This document shows positions 1 through 8,871 of a DNA stretch of 57,081 nt, one piece after another; within the stretch, counting starts at the first letter, position 1, and each line of letters starts with the position of its first letter. Under the pieces are notes generated by a model. It did no database searches, was not told the DNA's origin, and worked only from the letters and a program-made list of their open reading frames with translations. The DNA comes from Jiangella asiatica (GTDB lineage: Bacteria > Actinomycetota > Actinomycetes > Jiangellales > Jiangellaceae). The translations under genes were made by a program, and so were the position numbers. The stretch lies in contig NZ_SMKZ01000046.1 of the NCBI RefSeq assembly GCF_004349065.1, forward strand, positions 1 to 57,081, read 5' to 3'.

Positions 1-44
1 CACCACCCCCGGCCACGACCCACCCACACCACACACAACCCCAG

Positions 45-962
45 TCAACGCAACACAGCGGCGACGACAACCAGGACCGGCAGCGAGGCGATCGTCGTCA
101 CCAGCACCGCCTCACGTACCAGCGTCGTCGCCTGGCCGTAGCGAATCGCGTACGTCAGCGCGTTCTGCGCGGTCGGTAGAGCCGACAGCACCACCGCGGC
201 CAGCAGCTCATCCCGCGACAGGCCGGCGAGCACGCCGAGTGCCCATGCCGCGCCCGGGTGCACCACCGACTTCAACGCCATCGCCAGGGCGAGCGGCCGT
301 CGGTCAGGACCCCGGCCCGGCCAGGAGCTGCCGCACAGCGAGATCCCGAAAACGATCAGTACGGCCGGGATCGACATCGAGCCCACCAGGACGAACGGCT
401 CCATGACCGGCTCCGGAATGGCCACCCCGCTGGCCGCCACCGCGACGCCGGCGAGCGAACCGACGGTGACCGGGCTCTGCAGCGGCGTCAGGAAGCGCCG
501 CCACAGTGGCACCGTCGCCGTGTGCCCGGCCAGGTCCAGGATCGTCAACGCGACCGGAACGATCACGATCGTCTGCATCAGGAAGATCGGCGCCACCAAG
601 GTCGCGTCCCCCAGGACGTAGGCCGCGATCGGGATTCCGAGGTTGCCCGCATTCACCAGGCCGGAGCACAGCGCCCCGAGCGTCGTGTACGAGGTGCTCC
701 ACCCGCGCCACCAGCCCGCCACGGCGAACACCGTCATGACGACGAGCACGCTGCCGCCGGTGGAGATGAGGGGCTTGGACACCATCGCGGTGAGGTCGGC
801 CTCGGCGACGGTGTGGAACATCAGCGACGGGCTGGCCACCCAGAACGCGAGCCGGCTGAGCACCAGAGGCCCGGTCGGTCCAAGGACGTCGCGGCGGCCG
901 AGCACGTAGCCGATGGCGATGATCGTGACGATGACGGCGAACCCGGTGACGACGTTGGTCAT
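45..962 (-). CDS. AEC family (auxin efflux carrier-type) permease
   Basis: This 305-residue protein is almost entirely hydrophobic. About ten membrane segments fall into two five-helix halves, with the weakly polar linker typical of the AEC/MdcF-type transporter family, which exports or imports small organic acids. The N-terminal stretch beginning MTNVVTGFAVIVTIIAIGYV and the later GLVNAGNLGIPIAAYVLGD segment (the Asn-Xaa-Gly-Xaa-Pro signature of the first half) support the family. The open frame extends 58 codons upstream, but ATG 962 is the first start followed by a membrane helix and is preceded by GGGAGG (about 12 nt away), so I use it. It is divergent from the aminopeptidase at 1219. The substrate cannot be read from sequence. 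Confidence 0.85.
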   Translation of the reverse strand: MTNVVTGFAVIVTIIAIGYVLGRRDVLGPTGPLVLSRLAFWVASPSLMFHTVAEADLTAMVSKPLISTGGSVLVVMTVFAVAGWWRGWSTSYTTLGALCSGLVNAGNLGIPIAAYVLGDATLVAPIFLMQTIVIVPVALTILDLAGHTATVPLWRRFLTPLQSPVTVGSLAGVAVAASGVAIPEPVMEPFVLVGSMSIPAVLIVFGISLCGSSWPGRGPDRRPLALAMALKSVVHPGAAWALGVLAGLSRDELLAAVVLSALPTAQNALTYAIRYGQATTLVREAVLVTTIASLPVLVVVAAVLR

Positions 963-1140
963 CGAGGTCCGGCACCTCCCAGGGCGGTCATGTGGGGTGG
1001 AGGACGCCGTCGTCGATCCAGGGCACTTCGACTGCCAGGGTGTCATGCCACATCCGGCCACGTCTCGGCGGCCTCGACACCACGGACCATGCCCGGTGAC
1101 CGTCGTAAACCCGACAGCACAGGGTCTTCGGTACATGCCT

Positions 1141-1159
1141 CGTGACGCATAGCGTCACG
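1141..1159. promoter_or_regulatory. Palindrome in the divergent AEC permease / aminopeptidase intergenic region
   Basis: CGTGACGCATAGCGTCACG is a perfect inverted repeat with 8-bp arms and a 3-nt centre. It lies 60 bp upstream of the aminopeptidase start, between two divergent genes, so it is a candidate operator. A GC-rich hairpin (CCGGCC, 4-nt loop, GGCCGG) follows at 1171-1186. No regulator gene is adjacent, so the binding protein is unknown. Confidence 0.4.
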
Positions 1160-1218
1160 CTCATCATTTTCCGGCCGGGGGGCCGGCAACCAGGAACCTG
1201 TGCAGGAGGTTGCCCACG

Positions 1219-2773
1219 ATGCTGAATCGACCGACACGACGATCCGCCGTCATCGCCGTGGCCGGGCTGGTGGCAGGCACGTGCCTGGTCGCGACGCCGG
1301 CACTCACGGCCACGGCCAAGGACAACGTGACCCTGCGCTCGCTCGACAAGGCCGTCACGCTCGAAGCCGTCATGGACCACCTCGAGGAGCTCCAGGACAT
1401 CAGCGACGACAACGGGGGCAACCGTGCCTCCGGCCTGCCCGGCTATGAGGCCAGCGTCGACTACATCGTCGAGCAGCTGCGCCGCGCCGGCTACACGCCA
1501 GAGGTGCAGGAGTTCGAGTCGAGTACTTCGACGAACGCTCCGAGCTCGAACGCGTCACACCCGACCCGCGGACGTACGAGGAGGGTGTCGAGTTCATCCG
1601 CAACGACTTCGACACCGGCGGCCCGCAGGGCGAGGCCACCGGCCAGCTGGTCCCCGTCGACCTGCGGCTGGACGCGCCGAACCTGCCGGACAACACGTCG
1701 AACAGTGGCTGCGAAACCGCCGACTTCGCCGGCTTCCCGCAGGGCGGTATCGCCCTCGTCCAGCGCGGCACCTGTGGCTTCGCGCAGAAGGTGCTCAACG
1801 CGCAGGCGGCGGGTGCGGCTGCCGTCATCGTCATGAACGAGGGCCAGCCCGGCCGCACCGGACTGGTCGGCATGATCGGTGACGCAACCGGCCTGGCCGT
1901 GCCGGCGGTGTTCGCGACGTTCGACGCCGGCGCCGACCTGGCCAGCACGCCAGGCGCGACCGTTCGCGTCGAGGTCGACTTCGCCTCCGAGATGCGTCCC
2001 ACCTGGAACGTCCTGGCCGAGACCCGGAAGGGCAACGACGACAACATCGTCATGGCCGGCGCGCACCTGGACAGTGTCCAGGACGGCGCGGGCATCAACG
2101 ACAACGGCAGCGGCAGCGCCGCACTGCTGGAAACCGCGATCCAGCTGAACCGGATCAACGTCAAGAACACCGTCCGGTTCGCATGGTGGGGTGCGGAGGA
2201 GTCCGGCCTGCTCGGCTCCGAGCACTACGTCGCCGGCCTGACCGAAGCGGAGCGGGACGACCTCGCGCTCTATCTCAACTTCGACATGGTCGCCTCGCCC
2301 AACTACATGTTCGGCATCTACGACGGTGACAACTCCAGCGAAACCGCGCCGGAGGGCTTCATCCCTCCGGGCTCGAGATCGAGGACATCTTCGAGCGCAT
2401 CTACGCCCGCCGGAACCTGGAGTTCAACGACACCGAGTTCTCCGGCCGGTCCGACTACGGCCCGTTCATCGCCGTGGGCATCCCGGCCGGCGGGCTGTTC
2501 ACCGGGGCGGAGGGCGTGAAGTCCGAGGAGCAGGCCGCGCTGTACGCAGGCCTCGCCGACGTCGCGTACGACCCGTGCTACCACAGCTTCTGCGACAACC
2601 TCACCGGCGACGGCCAGGACGACGCCGTCTACGACGCGCTGAGCGCCCACTACGACCTGGCCGGAAACGTCAACACCGAGGCGCTGGACGTCAACTCCGA
2701 CGTCATCGCTTCGGCGATCCTGACGCTGGCCTACGACACGTCGACGGTGAACGGCGTGAAGCCGCGGCGGTGA
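1219..2773 (+). pseudogene. Secreted M28 family aminopeptidase with PA domain, broken by two frameshifts
   Basis: The pieces in three frames join into one Streptomyces-griseus-type zinc aminopeptidase of about 518 residues. They encode a signal peptide (MLNRPTRRSAVIAVAGLVAG), a PA insert domain with GFPQGGIALVQRGTCGFA, the metal-binding peptides AGAHLDSVQDG, NDNGSGSAALLE, WGAEESGLLG and NFDMVASPN, and the late DPCYHSFCDN element carrying the last zinc-binding His. The frame changes near 1516-1520 (FEFEYF expected; one base is missing in ttcgagtcgagtac) and near 2369-2374 (PPGS continues as EIEDIFE in another frame). Both behave as single-base deletions. AGGAGG lies 9 nt before ATG 1219. It could be a true pseudogene or a good gene with two base-call errors, because all catalytic motifs survive. 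Confidence 0.85.
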
Positions 2774-2792
2774 CGCACCGCGGGCGCGACTC

Positions 2793-4280
2793 TCACACCG
2801 TCGACGACGGTGATCGTGGCCGGCCGCTGGCACGAGACGCCGGCGGCCGGTCATCGTCGCGCAGCCACCACGCCGCCGCCGCCAGCGCGCCGGCCAGGAC
2901 GGCCAGGGTGAGCGTCAGATTGCCGTTGTGCCAGCGAACCAGCGGGTCGGGCAGTGCGGAGAAGGACAGCGCGACGCTCAACCCGACCAGCCACCGTTGC
3001 CCGGCGACGCCGACGCCGGCGGCCAGCACCGCCAGCCCCCACGCCAGGTACCAGGCGTGGATGACCGGTGCGGCCAGCGCCAGCACCAGCAGCGCCGCGC
3101 CGACCAGGACGCCGGCCCGGCGGGCCGGCCGGCCCGGTTCGCTGCCGCGGAGGAGCGCCGCGCCGATGAGCAGTGCCCCCGCGGCCGCACACGCGAGCCG
3201 GGCCCAGCTGAGGACCTGGCCGAAGTCGGCGCCGCCGACGGTGATGTCCAGGACGCCGTGGCCGAGCCGGGCGAGCACTGAGGGGACGGTGTAGACGTGC
3301 TCGACCTTCCCGGGCGTGTCAAGGGTGCTCAGCCACCCCCAGCCGTTCGGCACGGCCGCCGACGACGACACGACCACCGCCACGGACACCGCCAGCACGG
3401 CGAGCGTCCCGGGAACTCGGTGCAGCTCCGCCGACCGGAACCGCGCGAGGAGCACGTAGCCCACCAGCACCAGGCCTGGCAGCTTGACCGCGAACGCCAG
3501 AGCCGCCGCGGCCGCCGCCAGCCACCAGATCCGTCGTCGCACCGCCAGCAGTACCACCGCTGCCAGCGCGCCGACCAGCACGTCCAGGTGGGCGCCGCCG
3601 ACCCCGTGCAGGATCGTGATCGGGTTCGCCGCCACCAGGGCAACCGTGGTCGCACGCCACTCCGGCCGGGCCAGCCGGGCCGCGGCGAACACGCCGGCGA
3701 CCACGCCCGCCACTGCGAGGGCCCGTAGCAGCAGGACGAACTGGACCTGGTCGGTCCCGGCCACCTCCGCCAGCCGCGCCAGCAGTTCGAGTGACAGTGG
3801 CCCGTACGGCGCGGGCGTGGTCCGCCAGATCGGCGCCACCGCGTCCAGCAGCGGTCCGGGCCCGAAGACGATCGGCCCGCCGGCGTACGGGTCGATGCCC
3901 AGAGCCGCCATGTGTCCCTGCGCCAGGTACGAGTACGCGTCGAGGCTGAGCAGCGGCTGCACGAGCAGCATCGGGGCGGTCCACACCGCGGCCGCACCGG
4001 CGACGAACCGGGTGCCGGCGGCGCCGGACCGTGTCAGCAGGTAGAGCCGTACGAACGCCGCGGTCAGCGCCGCGATGGCGACGAGGGCCGCGACGCTCCA
4101 CCCGCCCCGTCCGTCGTTGTCGGCGCGCCACAGGCCGAGTGGACCATCGGGCAGGGTCACTCCCTGGATCGGGCCGGCCCGGGTGACCGTGACGGCGACC
4201 GTCAGCGAAGCGACGGCGCCGGCGACCACCACCGTCAGGGGTGCGGCGCGCACCCGAGCGACCCGCGCTGAGATGAACAT
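2793..4280 (-). CDS. GT-C type mannosyltransferase-like integral membrane protein (MptB-like)
   Basis: A 495-residue polytopic protein with about 12 membrane segments. The family pointers are an N-terminal helix, an external loop with SLDAYSYLAQGHMAALGIDPYAGGP (the Asp-containing loop of polyprenol-phosphate-mannose-dependent GT-C enzymes), and a later AANPITILHGVGGAHLDVLVG segment typical of actinobacterial alpha-(1,6)-mannosyltransferase MptB relatives. Such enzymes transfer mannose from a lipid donor to envelope glycans outside the membrane. The start at ATG 4280 is preceded by AGGGAG with a 4-nt gap; the open frame continues upstream but not as plausible protein. The stop is convergent with the broken aminopeptidase. 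The exact acceptor is not inferable. Confidence 0.75.
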   Translation of the reverse strand: MFISARVARVRAAPLTVVVAGAVASLTVAVTVTRAGPIQGVTLPDGPLGLWRADNDGRGGWSVAALVAIAALTAAFVRLYLLTRSGAAGTRFVAGAAAVWTAPMLLVQPLLSLDAYSYLAQGHMAALGIDPYAGGPIVFGPGPLLDAVAPIWRTTPAPYGPLSLELLARLAEVAGTDQVQFVLLLRALAVAGVVAGVFAAARLARPEWRATTVALVAANPITILHGVGGAHLDVLVGALAAVVLLAVRRRIWWLAAAAAALAFAVKLPGLVLVGYVLLARFRSAELHRVPGTLAVLAVSVAVVVSSSAAVPNGWGWLSTLDTPGKVEHVYTVPSVLARLGHGVLDITVGGADFGQVLSWARLACAAAGALLIGAALLRGSEPGRPARRAGVLVGAALLVLALAAPVIHAWYLAWGLAVLAAGVGVAGQRWLVGLSVALSFSALPDPLVRWHNGNLTLTLAVLAGALAAAAWWLRDDDRPPASRASGRPRSPSSTV

Positions 4281-4399
4281 CGGGCTCCCTGCCTGGGGAT
4301 GTGACCTCACGTCACACCAAGCCAGACGGCGGCGTGGAACGGGCGGCGCGGCGGTGAACGCGGCCGGACGCGAGGGTGAAAGATGCCCGCCGGCGGCAC

Positions 4400-5200
4400 T
4401 CAGGCCAGCCGGGCCAGCCAGTGCCCGACCAGGTCGCGGAACACGGCCGGCTGCTCGAAAGGCAGGTAGTGCCCGGCGTCCGGGACGACCGCGAACCCGG
4501 CGTCGGGATAGTTGGACAGCGCGCGGAACTGGTCGGCGTACCCGGCGACGCGGTCCTGCCGGCCGGTGAGGACGGCGGTCGGCCCGGGGTAGCGGAACGG
4601 TTCGCCCTCGTCGGAGAGGCGGTAACCGGTGGAGCGCAGCCGTTCGAGGTACTCCTCGTCGCTGGGCGGCGCGGCGGCGATGACGGCCGCGACCCGCTCC
4701 GCGACGGCCGCGGTTCGGCGACCGAGCGCCGTCGCCAGGTGGTCGGCGAGCGGTCCGGGGACACCGGCCAGCCACCCGCCCGACGTCGCGCTGCCACCGT
4801 CGCCGCCGGCGTCGCCCAGGTCGGGTGGCGGCAGCTCCCGCTCGGCCGCGATGATCTTCTCGCCGGAGCAGACCAGCAACAGCCCGCGCACCCGCTCCGG
4901 GGCCCGCCGGGCCATCGCGGTCGCGACGTACCCGCCGTACGAGCACCCGGCCAGCGCGAACGGCTCCCCGGCGAGCTCGTCGTCCACGAACGCGAGCACC
5001 TCGTCGACGACGGCGTCCGAGGTCGGCACCCCGCCGGGCGAGCCACCGGTGCCGGGGAGGTCGACGTAGACGCGCCGCCAGCCGTCGTGACCGGAGACGG
5101 CCGGCTCGAGGGCGGCCGCCAGCGCCGCGCCGTCCAAGCCGAACCAGGGGAGCGCGACGAGCGGCCGACCCTCGCCGTGGGTCCGGAACGCGAGAGTCAT
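4400..5200 (-). CDS. Alpha/beta-fold hydrolase
   Basis: A 266-residue alpha/beta hydrolase. The nucleophile elbow GCSYGG gives Ser87, the acid is probably Asp216 in GRQDRVAG, and the base is His244 in DAGHYLPFEQ. An aromatic-rich cap lies between residues 115 and 195. The sequence begins with a short beta strand and lacks a signal peptide, so it should be cytosolic. I chose ATG 5200: the frame is open to 5320, but the extra 40 residues are encoded by a tandem heptamer repeat and are Arg/Ser/Val-rich, unlike the rest. It is divergent from the mutarotase gene at 5313. The substrate is unknown. Confidence 0.8.
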   Translation of the reverse strand: MTLAFRTHGEGRPLVALPWFGLDGAALAAALEPAVSGHDGWRRVYVDLPGTGGSPGGVPTSDAVVDEVLAFVDDELAGEPFALAGCSYGGYVATAMARRAPERVRGLLLVCSGEKIIAAERELPPPDLGDAGGDGGSATSGGWLAGVPGPLADHLATALGRRTAAVAERVAAVIAAAPPSDEEYLERLRSTGYRLSDEGEPFRYPGPTAVLTGRQDRVAGYADQFRALSNYPDAGFAVVPDAGHYLPFEQPAVFRDLVGHWLARLA

Positions 5201-5251
5201 GGCCACGACCGTATCTCGCGCGCACCGGCCGCGTGCTGCGATCATGCCTGC

Positions 5252-5300
5252 GGACGAACGACGAACGACGAACCACGAACGACGGACGACGGACGACGAC
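5252..5300. repeat. Seven-unit tandem heptanucleotide repeat
   Basis: Seven adjacent 7-nt units of the form CGACGAA/CGACGGA run from 5252 to 5300: GGACGAA, CGACGAA, CGACGAA, CCACGAA, CGACGGA, CGACGGA, CGACGAC. The array fills most of the 112-bp gap between the divergent hydrolase and mutarotase genes and ends just before the mutarotase Shine-Dalgarno. Confidence 0.8.
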
Positions 5301-5312
5301 ACAGGAGGCGCG

Positions 5313-5615
5313 ATGCGCATCGCACTGCACTCGGTTCTGCGTGAGGGCGCGGAGGCGGACTACGAACGCGAGCACGAGACGATCCCGGACGATCTCGCGG
5401 CGACGTTCGCCCGCATCGGCATCCATGCATGGACCATCTGGCGCAGTGGGCGCGACTTGTTCCATCTGGTCGAGTGCGACGACTACGACGCGGCGGTGCG
5501 CGCGCTGGCCGACGACCCGGCCAACGCACGCTGGCAGGCTCACATCGGCCGGTTCGTGGAAGGTGACATCGAACCGGTCCGGCAGGTGTGGACGCTGCCC
5601 CCGCACAACGCCTAG
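5313..5615 (+). CDS. L-rhamnose mutarotase family protein (RhaM-like)
   Basis: At 100 residues this has the family length. It begins MRIALHSVLREGAEADYERE and contains the H-x-x-I-P-pattern region HETIPDDLAATFARIGIHAWTIW, then a C-terminal aromatic segment WQAHIGRF, matching the dimeric ferredoxin-like fold of RhaM. These enzymes interconvert alpha and beta anomers of L-rhamnose or a related pyranose. AGGAGG at 5303-5308 sits 4 nt before ATG 5313. No other rhamnose genes are adjacent, so the sugar is uncertain. Its TAG overlaps, tail to tail, the TAG of the decayed SDR on the other strand. Confidence 0.75.
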   Translation: MRIALHSVLREGAEADYEREHETIPDDLAATFARIGIHAWTIWRSGRDLFHLVECDDYDAAVRALADDPANARWQAHIGRFVEGDIEPVRQVWTLPPHNA

Positions 5616-5784
5616 CGGGCCGCGGTCATCCGGTAGACCAGCCGCGGCGGGAGCACCCGGGTGAGCACCCCGACCAGCCGGGCGTCGCGGCCGATCAACC
5701 GGCGCGGCCGCGGGTTGGGCGGTCAGAGCGTCGACGATGATCGCGGCGACGCGTTCCGGCGGCGGATGCGTCAGAAGAGCCTCA
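5612..5784 (-). pseudogene. C-terminal remnant of a short-chain dehydrogenase (SDR)
   Basis: The minus strand encodes EALLTHPPPERVAAIIVDALT, then after a one-base frame change near 5720-5724 continues PPNPRPRRLIGRDARLVGVL and VLPPRLVYRMTAAR to a TAG at 5612. This is the characteristic tail of actinobacterial SDR oxidoreductases (PPE-VA..IV.AL ... R..G.DA). The upstream part (Rossmann motif, Tyr-Lys) is absent: coding resemblance stops at 5784, exactly where the repeat element begins. It is too short and frameshifted to be functional. Confidence 0.7.
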
Positions 5785-6083
5785 AATGATCACGTTCAGC
5801 ACGAAATTCCGTGTCGCACCACCCTCGCAAGCATGGTGCGGCGCGAAAAACCCTAGTGGTGTCGCACGCACCGGCCCGCCACCGGCCACAAGGGCAATGC
5901 CTGCGCGGGTCTGGGTTGGCCGAATCCCGGGTCCCGAGCTGACGCGGCGAGCTGGTCGTCCAACGCAACGGCGCCCGTGTCCGTCATCGGTCACGGGCGC
6001 CGGAGCGTCACGAGGATTCTGCGCGCATCACCAGGCTTGCGAGGGTGGTGCGACACGGAATTTCGTGCTGAACGTGATCATTC
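5784..6083. repeat. Composite inverted-repeat element, family A copy 1
   Basis: A 48-bp perfect inverted repeat (5785-5832 and 6035-6082) beginning AATGATCACGTTCAGCACGA encloses about 202 bp. The ends share AAATGATCACGTTCAGCA with the 88-bp elements at 21866 and 51059; the right end of this copy has C instead of T at the outermost base. The interior holds a strong hairpin, GGCGCCCGTG ... CACGGGCGCC (5970-6001), and no convincing coding sequence. The left end abuts the truncated SDR. Confidence 0.8.
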
Positions 6084-6109
6084 CCAGTCGGAGGAGGGAG
6101 GGAGGTGGG

Positions 6110-8827
6110 TCAGGGGACGGTGCTGGCGAGGGCGAGGGCGCCGTCGTCGGTGCTGAAGGCGACCAGGGCTTGCAGGTCACCGTCGGTGGAGCTCACCGCG
6201 ACGTCGACCGTCGTCCGGCCGGATTCCACGTCCACCTGCGACGAGCCGACCACGCTGTCGCCGTCCCAGATGAACACGTTCGCCCGGCCCGACTCGTCGG
6301 CCTGCAGCTCGACCTCGACCGTGGAGCCGTCGAGCCGCGCCGACGTCAGCCGCGCGGTGCCGGCCGGCAGCTTCGGTCCGCCGCCGAGTCCGACGCCGTC
6401 GACGGCCGACTGCGCGATGCTCTGCGGCGAGTCGATGCTCAGCGCGGCGGTGTCGGGCATGGTCGGCGGCACCGGGTCCGACGGCGCGTCCGGCAGCCCG
6501 GGCAGGGTGGCCAGCGCCCATCGGAAGGGGTCGGCCTGCACGCCGTTGAACGTCGACCAGCCGATGCGGGTCTGGCCGGTCTTGTCCTGCGTGTCGGAGT
6601 CGTAGACCAGCACGTTCAGTCCCATCCGCGCGGGGTCAACCGCGTCGGGCAGCACGTCGAACGGGATCTTCGCCTCGATCGTGTACCCGTCGTAGGGCTC
6701 GTTCACGACGGAGGCGACCTCCATGCCCGGAGCGGTCTCCGCGCCGGGGCCCTGGTGGTTGTCGGCGTCGCGCTGGAAGCACGGTTCGCCCTCGGTCGTG
6801 GTGGGGAAGATACCGGTCTTGAACGTCGTCGAGGTGTTCGACGAGGCTCCGCGCGGGTCGACGGTGATCTCGACGGAGTCGGTGCGCCAGTGCCGCTTGC
6901 AGTCGGCCAGCGGCAGCACCGTGCCGAGGGTGTCGTCGGTGACCTCCACCAGCACGTACAGCGCGTCGTCGGTGAAGCTCAGGCGGGTGGTCGCCGACGC
7001 GTCGGACGGCTCGGCCGCCTCGCCCTCCCACATCGTCGACGTGTCCAGCGCCTCGCCCGGGTACTCGCCGTCGCCGGCGACCCCGTCGAGCACCGGCTCC
7101 GCGGCGACCTGCGGCACCGTCGTCGTCGGCACCAGTTCCAGGACGGCGTTCGTGGTGTCGGTGCCGTCGCCGAACTCGGTGACGATCCGGAACGGGTACC
7201 CGCCGTCCGGCGCCCGGTTGGACGTGGGCAGTGAGGTGTCGTCGTTCGTCACGTCGAAAGTCACGGTCGTGGTCGAGCCGGGCGCGAGGCCGGTGAAGGG
7301 CACCGACGCGGGCGCCGCGCTGAACCCGTCGGCCAGCTCCAGCGTGACCGTGCCCGACGTGGGAGCCACGCCGTCGTTGGTGACGTCGACGGAGACCGGC
7401 TGGGTGCGGCCGGTGCCGACGGAGGCGATCGGCGCGATGAGGCTCTCCAGCTTGGGCAGGTCCTGATCGGCGGTCCAGTCGGCGAAGACCTCGGCCTCCG
7501 GCCGCTGCGCGAGGTCGCCACGGACGGTCGGCGTGATCTCGACGGCGGCCTCGTTCGAGCCGCTGCCGCCGCCGGCGCTCAGCGTGGCCTGCAACGCCAC
7601 CCGCTCGCCGGCCTGGGCTTCGGCCGGCGGGGTGACGACGGCGTCGACGCTCACCGTGCGGCCGGGCGCGATGAGCTGCGGCAGCGCCTCATCCACCGTC
7701 ACCTGCCATCCGGACGGGGCGGACACGGTCAGCGACGAGCGCGCGAGGGGCCGCTTCGGCGGCGCGGTGACCTCGACGGTCGCGGTGAACGGCTCGCCGG
7801 GCAGCACCAGGAAGGGCTCGGGGTCGATGGTCAGCTCAGTGCCCAGCGGCAGCCCGTCCTCAGCCGGGAGCAGCGCGCCCTGCAGGGCCGCTGTCGGCCC
7901 CGCCGTCGTCGACGGATACGGCGTGCGGCTGGCGATCAGGGTGAACCAGTCGCAACCGTTCTGCTCGGGGTCGGTGGGCGGCGGCGGGAAGACGGCCCAG
8001 CCCTGGCTGACGTACTCCCATTGCGCCTGGCGCTCGCGCAGCGCCCACAGCTCGCCGGTCTCTTCCGACTGCCGGCCCTGCCATACGCCGAACACCCGGT
8101 CGGTCGGGTCGGCGGGGTCGTAGGCAACCGTCTCGCAGGCCGAGCCGGTGACGCCGGTGCCGGTGGCGCCGCCGCGCAGGATGCGGGAGGCGCTCCAGGT
8201 CGACAGGCCCTCCTCGGACAGCTGCTCCGGGAACGCCTCGGGGTCGGCCGCCGCCTCGTACGCCTCGACGGCCAGCCGCGCGGCCTGCTGGTGGTGGCCG
8301 TGGTTGCCCGCCGTCGGCGACGGGTTCATGGTGACGATGACCTCGGGCCGGGTCGCCCGGACCACCCGCACCACCCGCTCGAGCGCGTCCTCGCCCCAGG
8401 CGTCGTCGGTCAGCGGTGCGCTGGCGTTGTAGAAGAAGTCGACCTCGTCGAGGTTGTAGACGTTCGCGATGTTCGCGTTCGCGACCGCGCTGCGCTCCTC
8501 GGCCTCGCGCAGCATGCCGAGCTCCGGCCCCTCCTCGAGGCCGACGGCGTTGCCGCCACCCTCGCCGCGGGTCACCGTGATGACACCGGCGGTGAGGTCG
8601 GCGAACTCGTTCCATTGGCCGAACGCCGACAGCGATCCGGCCTCGTCGTCGGGATGCGCGCCGATGAACAGCACGTCCAGGTCGACGGCGTCGCCGCTCC
8701 CGTCGCCGCTTCCCGGCCGCCCTCCGTCCGCCGGCTGCGCTCCGGTGGCCGTCGCGGCCGGGAGCGTCGCGGCGAGGAGGGCGGCCGCCGCGGTGGCGGC
8801 TACAGCAGCGTGCCTGGCTGCTCGCAT
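6110..8827 (-). CDS. Secreted PIG-L family deacetylase with C-terminal beta domains
   Basis: A 905-residue secreted protein. It has a signal peptide at residues 1-33 (Ala-rich, ending near ATATGAQPA), then a PIG-L/LmbE zinc deacetylase domain at about 50-300 with AHPDDE (57-62) and NHGHH (175-179) supplying the zinc ligands. Beta-rich modules follow: NEW3-like domains around 370-590 and a CBM9-like carbohydrate-binding domain around 610-790 (SVEITVDPRG, GWSTFNGV). Family members remove N-acetyl groups from GlcNAc-type substrates. GGAG lies 5 nt before ATG 8827. It is the last gene of the kinase/ABC operon, 44 bp after the second permease, which suggests it conditions an N-acetylated glycoside outside the cell for import. 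The substrate is inferred, not shown. Confidence 0.85.
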   Translation of the reverse strand: MRAARHAAVAATAAAALLAATLPAATATGAQPADGGRPGSGDGSGDAVDLDVLFIGAHPDDEAGSLSAFGQWNEFADLTAGVITVTRGEGGGNAVGLEEGPELGMLREAEERSAVANANIANVYNLDEVDFFYNASAPLTDDAWGEDALERVVRVVRATRPEVIVTMNPSPTAGNHGHHQQAARLAVEAYEAAADPEAFPEQLSEEGLSTWSASRILRGGATGTGVTGSACETVAYDPADPTDRVFGVWQGRQSEETGELWALRERQAQWEYVSQGWAVFPPPPTDPEQNGCDWFTLIASRTPYPSTTAGPTAALQGALLPAEDGLPLGTELTIDPEPFLVLPGEPFTATVEVTAPPKRPLARSSLTVSAPSGWQVTVDEALPQLIAPGRTVSVDAVVTPPAEAQAGERVALQATLSAGGGSGSNEAAVEITPTVRGDLAQRPEAEVFADWTADQDLPKLESLIAPIASVGTGRTQPVSVDVTNDGVAPTSGTVTLELADGFSAAPASVPFTGLAPGSTTTVTFDVTNDDTSLPTSNRAPDGGYPFRIVTEFGDGTDTTNAVLELVPTTTVPQVAAEPVLDGVAGDGEYPGEALDTSTMWEGEAAEPSDASATTRLSFTDDALYVLVEVTDDTLGTVLPLADCKRHWRTDSVEITVDPRGASSNTSTTFKTGIFPTTTEGEPCFQRDADNHQGPGAETAPGMEVASVVNEPYDGYTIEAKIPFDVLPDAVDPARMGLNVLVYDSDTQDKTGQTRIGWSTFNGVQADPFRWALATLPGLPDAPSDPVPPTMPDTAALSIDSPQSIAQSAVDGVGLGGGPKLPAGTARLTSARLDGSTVEVELQADESGRANVFIWDGDSVVGSSQVDVESGRTTVDVAVSSTDGDLQALVAFSTDDGALALASTVP

Positions 8828-8871
8828 GGTGACTCCTCTCGAAAAGTGGTGCCAACCTTCGGACGCCGCCG

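Noticed and set aside
1..44. Low-complexity CACC/ACAC run at the window start
   Set aside because: Too short and at the edge; it may belong to something outside the window.
5786..6060. Short frames of 65-70 codons inside the composite repeat
   Set aside because: They run through the inverted arms, which are non-coding elsewhere, and lack ribosome-binding sites.
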